Shown one piece after another: positions 7,322 to 16,021 of a stretch of 31,393 nucleotides of DNA. Location: contig DATIBC010000056.1 of NCBI GenBank assembly GCA_035457725.1, forward strand, positions 1 to 31,393, given 5' to 3'. The notes below the pieces were generated by a model that was not told the origin of the DNA, searched no databases, and saw nothing but the letters and a program-made list of their open reading frames with translations. This stretch comes from DATFES01 sp035457725. Its GTDB lineage: Bacteria; Pseudomonadota; Alphaproteobacteria; CACIAM-22H2. The translations under genes and the position numbers were made by a program. The first letter of the stretch is position 1. Every line of letters starts with the position of its first letter.

Positions 7322-7666
7322 TCAGTGATCGCTGCCATGTAGGATCTGTTGCCTGAGCCCGGTGTCGTAGTTCATCCCCGCCGCGGTGACGACGCAGCCT
7401 AGCGGGAACATCGATTTGATGAGGCCCTTGCGCTCCAGCGCCACCCAGGCCGCGGGGTTGGCGAGACCCGTCGCATCGCGCGCGAGAACCGCCCACTTGC
7501 CGAGGTGGAAATGATCGCCGTGCGGCTGCGGCAGATTGCCCACCATGTAAGCGCCCGGTTCGTCGGCCGCGCTGCCGTGGCCTGGGACCTCGGCCAGCGC
7601 CTGCAGCAACGTGAGTGTCCTCAACTGCAGTGGGTTGAGGTTGAGGGGGTTGCGCTTTTTCGCCAT
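7322..7666 (-). CDS. Conserved hypothetical protein
   Basis: A 114-residue protein starting MAKKRNPLNLNPLQLRTL. I recognise no named domain, but codon use and composition look real. The N-terminal third resembles a winged-helix-like segment (NPLQLRTLTLLQALAEV), and the middle is rich in Gly, His and Pro (NLPQPHGDHFHLG). The start at 7666 has GGAG nine bases upstream; an in-frame ATG at 7795 would give a 157-residue form whose extension looks non-coding. The gene converges with GNAT, with 9 bp between stops, and is divergent from the cyclase gene. No function is assigned. Confidence 0.65.
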   Translation of the reverse strand: MAKKRNPLNLNPLQLRTLTLLQALAEVPGHGSAADEPGAYMVGNLPQPHGDHFHLGKWAVLARDATGLANPAAWVALERKGLIKSMFPLGCVVTAAGMNYDTGLRQQILHGSDH

Positions 7667-7794
7667 GCGCCGGGCTCCGCCGTTAAACCGGCCCAGATTT
7701 AAGCCATCGGCGCAAGCGGCGCCAGCCCTCGCGGACATCCAATAGACGCGAGATAGCGTATGATTGGCAGGACGATTTTGCTGCGCTCCCGCCA

Positions 7795-9618
7795 ATGTCG
7801 AAAATCTCCCGACGCGTATGGACCTGGCGCTTCGAGGCGCCGCGCGAACGCCTTTGGCCGGCGCTCGCCGACACGGCCCGCTTCAACGAGGCGGCGGGGT
7901 TCCCCAAGCACGTCATCGACGAGCTGCCGCAGCCTGACGGGAGCGTCGTGTATATCGGCCGGGCACGGTTTGGACCGATCGAGATCCGTTGGCGCGACCT
8001 GCCCGTCGACTGGGTCGCCAACCAGCGATTTCGGCACGCCCGCGAATTCGAGAACGGACCGTTTCGCTCGCTGGTGGCGACGCTCGAATTGGCGACGGAG
8101 GGCGGTGGCTGCCGTGCCGACTACACGCTCGAAATCGTGCCGGCGAATATTCTCGGCCGCCTGATGCTCGCCGCCGGATTCATGCGCCGGACGGGCAAAA
8201 CCCTCGATCGTCTGGTCGCCGATGCGGTCGCTTTCACGCGTGGCGAGACGCCGGAGCCGTTTCACTATCGTCCGGCGGCGCTGAACGGTGCGGCGAAAAC
8301 GCGGCTCGAAACCGGGCTGGCTGAACTGAGGCCCCGACTCGCCGATCCGGCGCTGGCCGACCGTCTCGCCCGCTACCTCGTCGACGGCGCCGAGCTCGAC
8401 TTGATGCACCTACGTCCGCGACGGCTCGCGCGCCAGTGGAGCGTGCCGGAGCGCGCGACGATCGAGCTTTGCCTGGCTGCGGCCAAGTGCGGGCTGCTCG
8501 AGCTGCAGTGGGACCTGCTTTGTCCGAACTGTCGGGGAGCGAAGACCGCCGTCGCGTCGCTCGACCGCTTGCCGAATGGCGTGCACTGCGGGACCTGCAA
8601 TATCGACTATGGCCGCGACTTCATGCGCAACGTCGAACTGACCTTCCGGCCGTCTCCGGCGATCCGGCCGATTATGGCTGGAGAATTCTGCCTTTTCGGT
8701 CCCATGTCGACGCCGCATGTGGCGATCCAGCAGACTCTCGCGCCCGGCGAGTCGCGCGAGGTGCCGGCCGTGCTGCCGCCGGGAAGCTATCGCTTGCGCT
8801 TGCTCCATCCTGCACAGCCATGCGACGTCGAGTTTTCGTCCGGCGGCTTTCCGACGCTGATCGTCGACGCCGAGAGCGTCGTGGACGGCGGGCCAGCGCC
8901 GCAAGGATCCGTCCGCTTGGTCAACCGGCGCGACCGACCGGCGACGGCCGTCATCGAGTCGCGCGAATGGGTGAAAGACGCCCTCACCGCGCATCGCGCC
9001 ATCTCGCTGCAGGCGTTCCGTGATCTCTTTCCGACCGAGATCCTGCGGCCGGGCGACGAGGTGGCGATCGCCCATGTGACCTTGATGTTCACCGACCTTC
9101 GCGGTTCGACCGCGCTCTATTCGCGCATCGGCGATGCGCGCGCTTACGGCCTGGTGCGCGACCACTTCGCCTATCTCGGTGCGGCGGTGAGGGCGCACGA
9201 CGGGGCGATCATCAAGACCATAGGTGACGCGGTCATGGCGGCGTTCGCCAATCCGGCCGATGCTCTCGCCGCGGCGCTCGACGTGCAGCGCAACGTTGCC
9301 CGGTTCAATTCCAGCCATGACGGTTCCGGTATGGCGGAGGGCATCGTCATCAAGCTTGGGCTGCACGCCGGCCCTTGCATTGCCGTGACCCTCAACGATC
9401 GGCTCGATTATTTCGGCTCGACCGTGAACTTGGCGGCGCGGCTGCAGGGCCAGAGCCGCGGCGGCGACATCGTCGTTTCCGAGATGGTGGCCGGGGACCC
9501 CGCCGCGGCGGCGATTATCGAAGCACTGGCGATGACCCAAGAAAGCGCGGCGATCAAGGGTTTCGCCGAACCGGTGCCGTTCCGACGCCTGCTGCCCGAC
9601 GCGGCGGCGTCGGCCTAA
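7795..9618 (+). CDS. Class III adenylate cyclase with SRPBCC and zinc-ribbon (DUF5939-like) N-terminal modules
   Basis: A 607-residue multidomain protein. Residues 1-150 resemble an SRPBCC/START ligand-binding fold (TWRFEAPRERLWPALADT). Residues 170-400 resemble DUF5939, with a zinc ribbon C243-x2-C246 and C265-x2-C268. Residues 425-600 are a class III nucleotide cyclase domain. The two metal aspartates are D434 (MFTDLRGST) and D478 (KTIGDAVMAAF). The purine-specifying pair is K474 and D538 (LDYFGSTVNLAAR), with transition-state residues N545 and R549. All are intact, so ATP cyclisation to cAMP is predicted. No transmembrane helix is obvious, so the enzyme is probably cytosolic and gated by a ligand of the SRPBCC part; this is inference. 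The gene stands alone between the divergent hypothetical and the mutase. Confidence 0.9.
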   Translation: MSKISRRVWTWRFEAPRERLWPALADTARFNEAAGFPKHVIDELPQPDGSVVYIGRARFGPIEIRWRDLPVDWVANQRFRHAREFENGPFRSLVATLELATEGGGCRADYTLEIVPANILGRLMLAAGFMRRTGKTLDRLVADAVAFTRGETPEPFHYRPAALNGAAKTRLETGLAELRPRLADPALADRLARYLVDGAELDLMHLRPRRLARQWSVPERATIELCLAAAKCGLLELQWDLLCPNCRGAKTAVASLDRLPNGVHCGTCNIDYGRDFMRNVELTFRPSPAIRPIMAGEFCLFGPMSTPHVAIQQTLAPGESREVPAVLPPGSYRLRLLHPAQPCDVEFSSGGFPTLIVDAESVVDGGPAPQGSVRLVNRRDRPATAVIESREWVKDALTAHRAISLQAFRDLFPTEILRPGDEVAIAHVTLMFTDLRGSTALYSRIGDARAYGLVRDHFAYLGAAVRAHDGAIIKTIGDAVMAAFANPADALAAALDVQRNVARFNSSHDGSGMAEGIVIKLGLHAGPCIAVTLNDRLDYFGSTVNLAARLQGQSRGGDIVVSEMVAGDPAAAAIIEALAMTQESAAIKGFAEPVPFRRLLPDAAASA

Positions 9619-9728
9619 CCGATTAATCCGGTTGCCCAATATGCCGCCGGCCGCGGGCGAAATTTGCCTGGCCGAGGACGCCTTCGCGTCTGTTAAAATC
9701 GGCCTCGGCGAAACGGGAGCGTCGAACC

Positions 9729-11879
<2,151 letters not shown>

Positions 11880-11904
11880 CGCGGCCGCGGCACTACTGCA
11901 GCAT

Positions 11905-11920
11905 TTAACGCTTCGCTAAC
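11905..11920 (+). promoter_or_regulatory. CtrA-box-like site
   Basis: TTAA, seven bases, then CTAAC matches the alphaproteobacterial CtrA consensus TTAA-N7-TTAA with one mismatch. It lies between the mutase stop and the PAS_5-like gene, 76 bp upstream of that gene's ATG. A single degenerate site is weak evidence. Confidence 0.25.
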
Positions 11921-11951
11921 GCCACCTCAGGTAGGCTTCGCAGATTGGCGC

Positions 11952-11970
11952 GGCCCGGTCTTTGCGGGCC
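11952..11970 (+). terminator. Hairpin downstream of the mutase gene
   Basis: GGCCCG (11952-11957) pairs with CGGGCC (11965-11970) around a 7-base loop, 73 bp after the mutase stop. No T-tract follows, so termination is possible but unproven. Confidence 0.3.
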
Positions 11971-11995
11971 TCCTGACTAATGTGGCGGCGTGACG

Positions 11996-12505
11996 ATGGC
12001 GCTCGAGAATTTGGCCCGAACCGGTTGTTTTGCCGACGACGATTCGCTGATCGGCGCTTGCGATGACATGCCGGCGCCGCTCGGTCGGCTTCTTGAACTG
12101 TGGCGCGACAAGCGCGCCGGGCGGAGAATGCCGGCGCGTGGAGACTTCAACGTTTTCGAACTATCTCCATGGCTGGGTTCGCTGCATTTGATCGCTGTCG
12201 AGACCGAGCGTTTCCGATTCTGCGTGTTCGCCTCGGGCGCGGCCCTGCGATTCGGCGATGAGCTCACCGGACGCTATCTCGACGAGGCGCGGCCGCCGGA
12301 GCTGGTGAGGGCCGTCAGCCAGCAATACCGCCAAGTCGTGCGCGAGGGGAGGCCCTTCTACAAATACGATCACGGCGCGTTCGGCGACCGTCTGTTCGCT
12401 TGGCACAAACTGATCTGCCCGTTATCGGATGATGGCCGGCGCGTCAGCCAGCTTTTCGTCGGTCTCGATTGGGACGGCCCGCGCGATCGCCAGCGGACGT
12501 TTTGA
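11996..12505 (+). CDS. PAS_5-family PAS domain protein
   Basis: A protein of about 169 residues with one domain of the PAS_5 type common in Rhodospirillales. The core includes NVFELSPWLGSLHLIAVE, then FRFCVFASGAALRFGDELTGRYLDE and a C-terminal strand pair HKLICPLSDDGRRVSQLFVGLDW. No output domain is fused, so it may be a stand-alone sensor or a partner for another signalling protein. The start ATG 11996 is favoured; GTG 11990 would add two residues. There is no clear RBS. It converges with the TRAP operon, with about 64 bp between stops. Ligand and partner are unknown. Confidence 0.8.
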   Translation: MALENLARTGCFADDDSLIGACDDMPAPLGRLLELWRDKRAGRRMPARGDFNVFELSPWLGSLHLIAVETERFRFCVFASGAALRFGDELTGRYLDEARPPELVRAVSQQYRQVVREGRPFYKYDHGAFGDRLFAWHKLICPLSDDGRRVSQLFVGLDWDGPRDRQRTF

Positions 12506-12569
12506 GCGGTGACGCCCGGCGACGCCTGCTGAAACCGGTCGCCGGAAGAACCCGCCGCTTGCCGGCAGC

Positions 12570-13994
12570 TCATGGCCGGCGCGGTGTTGTGTACTCGTCG
12601 TCCTCGAGCGACGGCGCGTGCCGCTGTTCCTCGAGAATCTTCTGATACTCCTCGGGGATGGTCTGGGAGCGTGCCGCTTCCTGAAGCCGCGCCGGAAACC
12701 ATGTCGCGATGCCCGGGAATGTGACCATAAGCGCGACGCAAATCACCTGAATGATCATGAACTGGAACATCCCGGCGTAGATCGTCATCAGGTTCCATTC
12801 CTTGACCACCTGTTTGAGGTAATACGCCGACATCGCCACCGGTGGCGAGAGGAACGCCGTCTGCAGCACCACCGCGACAAGCGCGCCGAACCAGATCAAA
12901 TCGATCTCCAGCGCCTTGACCACCGGATAGAAGATCGGCAGGAAGACCAGAATGATCGCCGGCCATTCGAACGGCCACCCGAGGAGGAAGATAAGGACGA
13001 GGACCATGATCAGCATCAGCGTCGGAGGAAGCTGCAAACTGAGCAACGACTCGGTGAGCCAGTTTGCCGTGCCAAGCCGGGCGAACACGGCGCCGAAGAT
13101 GTTCGACGTCACCGCCAGCAGAAGCACCATGCTCGACGTCGCCATGGTCGCCACCAGCGCCCGTTGCAGACTGAATAGGTCGAACTTCCGATAGGCAACC
13201 GACAGGACCAGCGCGCCGGTGGCGCCGATGCCGGCGGCCTCGGTCGGAGTCGCGAATCCGGCGAGGATCGAGCCGAGCGTAAAGGTGATCAGCAAGAGCA
13301 GCGGCACGGTGCCGAGAACGACTTCGGTGAGAATGACACGCACCGAGCCGATTCGTTCGTCGATCGGCACCGGCGGGCCGAGCTTCGGATCGATCAAACT
13401 CCGCCCAAGCAGATAGGTGATGTAGCAGGCGGCGAGCAGCAGTCCTGGTCCGAACGCCGCCGCGTACAGATCGGAGACCGATACGCCGAGCACCGGCCCC
13501 ATGACGATCAGCATCACGCTCGGCGGAATCAAGATGCCGAGCGTACCGCCGGCGGTGATTGCACCCGAAGCCAGCCTCGGATCGTATCCGGCCTTGTTCA
13601 TGATCGGCGACGCCATGATCCCAAGTACGGTCACCGCCGCGCCGACGATGCCGGTCGCCATGGCGAAAACCGTCGCAGTCAGGATGACAACCAGGAAGAG
13701 CGCGCCGCGTACGGGGGCGAGCAACATGCGGAACGCCGTGAACAGGCGTCCCATGAGGCCGGCCTGCTCGGTCACAAATCCCATGAAAATGAAGAGCGGG
13801 ACGGCCGCGAGCAGCTCTTCCTTCATCAAGCCGATGGTCTGGAAGTAGGCGAGATCGAATACCGTCTGGCCCATCCCGAAATAACCGAACGTCAACGCCA
13901 GGAAGAGCAACGTGAAGGAAATTGGTACGCCGATGAAGATCGCTCCCAGCAGAACCAGGAGCATGACCAATCCGATGAGGGCGTCGGGGCTCAC
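12570..13994 (-). CDS. dctM: TRAP transporter large permease subunit DctM
   Basis: A 474-residue integral membrane protein with about a dozen hydrophobic segments, the transport channel of a tripartite ATP-independent periplasmic transporter. Diagnostic segments are LLVLLGAIFIGVPISFTLL at the N-terminus, GGTLGILIPPSVMLIVMG in the first half and FATPTEAAGIGATGALVLS after the middle, with FLLGWPFEWPAIILVFLP later. The length is near the family's usual 430-620. The charged tail (QRHAPSLEDDEY) is cytoplasmic or disordered. The start is GTG 13994, overlapping the dctQ stop by 4 bases, so translation is coupled. It is the third gene of dctP-dctQ-dctM and uses a sodium or proton gradient by family analogy. 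Confidence 0.95.
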   Translation of the reverse strand: MSPDALIGLVMLLVLLGAIFIGVPISFTLLFLALTFGYFGMGQTVFDLAYFQTIGLMKEELLAAVPLFIFMGFVTEQAGLMGRLFTAFRMLLAPVRGALFLVVILTATVFAMATGIVGAAVTVLGIMASPIMNKAGYDPRLASGAITAGGTLGILIPPSVMLIVMGPVLGVSVSDLYAAAFGPGLLLAACYITYLLGRSLIDPKLGPPVPIDERIGSVRVILTEVVLGTVPLLLLITFTLGSILAGFATPTEAAGIGATGALVLSVAYRKFDLFSLQRALVATMATSSMVLLLAVTSNIFGAVFARLGTANWLTESLLSLQLPPTLMLIMVLVLIFLLGWPFEWPAIILVFLPIFYPVVKALEIDLIWFGALVAVVLQTAFLSPPVAMSAYYLKQVVKEWNLMTIYAGMFQFMIIQVICVALMVTFPGIATWFPARLQEAARSQTIPEEYQKILEEQRHAPSLEDDEYTTPRRP

Positions 13995-14554
13995 ACTTCG
14001 ACCTTTTCTTTATGTTCGAGCTCGACCCCGGTACGAAGCATGTAGATGCTTTTGAGCAGCTCCGAGACGCCTTGCACGAGCAACAGCAGGCAGGCGATCG
14101 GAACGACGAATTTGAATGGCCAAAGAACCGGCCGCCATGCCGTCTGGTCCGACGTCTCGTTGATGCCGAGGGCATAGACTGCCTCGTTCCAGCTGATCAG
14201 AAACAGCATGGCGAGGCTCGGAAAGAAGAACACCACGTACGATATCGTGTCGATGAGGCCCTTCTTGCGGATCGAGAACGCCTCCCAGAAAAAGTCGGTG
14301 CGGATGTGCGCGCCTTTGTGAAGCGCGAACGCGGCGCCGAGCATGAAGAGCGAGCCGTACAGCATGTAGGTGACGTCGAACGCCCAGATCGTCGGAGCGT
14401 TGAACAAATAGCGCGATACGACTTCGAAGGTGATCGAGCCGACCAGCGGCACGGTCAACCAGGAGACGATCTTTCCGGTCACGTCGGTGAACCGATCGAG
14501 CGTCCGAATGGTCTTCAATAGGACCGGCGACGGCCGGCCGGATGGATCAATCAA
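13991..14554 (-). CDS. dctQ: TRAP transporter small permease subunit DctQ
   Basis: A 187-residue protein with four predicted membrane helices (around residues 28-48, 62-82, 105-125 and 145-165) and the loop FALHKGAHIRTDFFWE, matching the DctQ signature of an 'H-(I/V)-R-(V/T)-D' segment. It bridges the substrate-binding protein and DctM. The start appears to be TTG 14554, with GGGGG five bases upstream; no ATG occurs before the conserved part. The C-terminal tail ends in the 4-base overlap with dctM. The 138-bp gap to dctP contains a hairpin that may reduce permease expression relative to the binding protein. Confidence 0.92.
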   Translation of the reverse strand: MIDPSGRPSPVLLKTIRTLDRFTDVTGKIVSWLTVPLVGSITFEVVSRYLFNAPTIWAFDVTYMLYGSLFMLGAAFALHKGAHIRTDFFWEAFSIRKKGLIDTISYVVFFFPSLAMLFLISWNEAVYALGINETSDQTAWRPVLWPFKFVVPIACLLLLVQGVSELLKSIYMLRTGVELEHKEKVEV

Positions 14555-14654
14555 GGGCGCCCCCTGCTTGCTCCCGAAGCTCCTCGATTACGTTGCGGCG
14601 TATGACGTTCGAACGGACGCCGGCGGCGGATGCCTGGAGAGCGTCAAAACGGAA

Positions 14655-14676
14655 GGGGTGGCCCGATGACCACCCC
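14655..14676 (-). terminator. Intercistronic hairpin between dctP and dctQ
   Basis: On the transcript, GGGGTGG pairs with CCACCCC around an 8-base loop, followed by TTCCGTTTT. It begins 16 bp past the dctP stop and precedes dctQ by about 100 bp. It could act as a partial terminator or mRNA stabiliser giving more binding protein than permease. Confidence 0.5.
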
Positions 14677-14692
14677 CTCGGCAGGAACCTGC

Positions 14693-15790
14693 CTATCGCT
14701 GCGGGAAATAGTGGTTCGCCATGAACGAGTATGGCGGGAAATAGGACCGCTTGTACGGCACGACTGTACTTGCGTATTTCCTCTGCGACTCGTGCACCTT
14801 CTTGAAGAACGGATTCTTCTCCGCTTCGGCCGCGGCGATCTCGTCCCACTTCTTGATGAAGACCATCAAGATCTCCGGCGGCGTACGCAGGATTTGAACC
14901 CCGTCCTTTTCCTGCATCTCCTTCAGCGCGTCGGCGTTCTGCAGTTGCCATTTCGACCACCATACGAGGAATGCCTCGTTGGCCGCCGACTTGATGATTT
15001 CTTGATGTTGCGCCGACAGGTCTTTCCATACGTCGCCGTTGATGACCAGTTCGCCGATCGTCACGTTCTCGTGCACGCCAGGCGAATAGTGGTACTTCCA
15101 GACATTCTGGAAACCGAGCCGCTGGTCCTCGACGCCACCCACCCATTCGGCGCAGTCGATCACGCCGCGCTGGGCGGACGGGATGATTTCACCCCCCGGC
15201 ATGTTGACGACGGTGAAGCCCAACGCCTGCCAGATCTCGCCGGCGATGCCGGTCTGACGGCATTTCATGCCCTTCATGTCCTCGACCGTCCGGATCGGCC
15301 GGCTGAACCAGCCGAACGCCTGTGGACCGGCGGGCAGGATCGGGAACACGACGAGATTGAGCTTGAGCTCCTTCTGATAGAACTCCTGGTACAGCTCCCA
15401 ACCGCCGCCATGCTGGAGCCAGCCCATGACGTCGATGAAGTCCATGCCGAAAGTGCCGCCCGGCCCGCCGGTAAACAGGATCGCGGTCTTGTTCTTTCCG
15501 GTCCAATAACCCGCCCACGCATGTGCGCCATCGAGCACCTTCTTGTGGGTGGCATCGAGCACCTCGAAAGGCGGTACTACTTGGCCCGCCGGCATCGCCT
15601 CGATCTTAAGCGTGCCACCCGACAATTTGCCGACGCGTTCGGCGAAGAACGTGAAATTGTCGTATAGGGTGAGTGACGCCGGCCAGGTGGCCTGCATCTT
15701 TAGCACCTTGGTCTGAGCCAGTGCGGGCGCGGCGATCATCGCGAGCCCAATCGCCACGGCCGCGACGGCGCCAATCAAGCGTCGTTTCAT
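14693..15790 (-). CDS. dctP: TRAP transporter periplasmic substrate-binding protein DctP
   Basis: A 365-residue periplasmic solute receptor. Residues 1-25 are a Sec signal peptide (MKRRLIGAVAAVAIGLAMIAAPALA), with cleavage predicted after ALA. The family's carboxylate-binding arginine is probably R178 in MKGMKCRQTGIAGE, and the segment CAEWVGGVEDQRLGF matches the alpha-keto-acid / mannitol-chloroaromatic branch (TakP-like) of DctP proteins. A monocarboxylate or 2-oxo acid ligand is therefore likely but not provable here. A strong GGGAGA RBS lies 8 bases before ATG 15790. It is the first gene of the operon, and the exact ligand would guide the operon's role. Confidence 0.93.
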   Translation of the reverse strand: MKRRLIGAVAAVAIGLAMIAAPALAQTKVLKMQATWPASLTLYDNFTFFAERVGKLSGGTLKIEAMPAGQVVPPFEVLDATHKKVLDGAHAWAGYWTGKNKTAILFTGGPGGTFGMDFIDVMGWLQHGGGWELYQEFYQKELKLNLVVFPILPAGPQAFGWFSRPIRTVEDMKGMKCRQTGIAGEIWQALGFTVVNMPGGEIIPSAQRGVIDCAEWVGGVEDQRLGFQNVWKYHYSPGVHENVTIGELVINGDVWKDLSAQHQEIIKSAANEAFLVWWSKWQLQNADALKEMQEKDGVQILRTPPEILMVFIKKWDEIAAAEAEKNPFFKKVHESQRKYASTVVPYKRSYFPPYSFMANHYFPQR

Positions 15791-15870
15791 GTTCAGGTCT
15801 CCCGTACTTCAAGTGGTCCTCCCGCCCACGCCGCAACCATTCTTCGGGATCGACGGCGTGAAGCTAAGCG

Positions 15871-15900
15871 ACCGTACGCCGTGCATCGAACGGGTGTCAA
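15871..15900 (-). promoter_or_regulatory. Candidate promoter for the TRAP operon
   Basis: On the minus strand TTGACA (15900-15895), an 18-base spacer and TACGGT (15876-15871) precede dctP by about 80 bp. The -35 is perfect and the -10 is poor. The rest of the 231-bp gap between dctP and secA shows no gene. Confidence 0.35.
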
Positions 15901-16021
15901 TCACGGCGCCGCGCCGGCATTTGATCGCCGGGAGCGCGGCGGCAGCTACCGCCTGGCAGGACCGCAGATCCGCGCGAAGGTCCCGGCTGATTCGCGGCGA
16001 CCCGGCAATGCCGGCGCCGCG

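Noticed and set aside
8410..9639. A 409-codon minus-strand frame opposite the cyclase
   Set aside because: Composition is Arg/His-rich and no domain is recognisable; the cyclase on the + strand has every catalytic residue.
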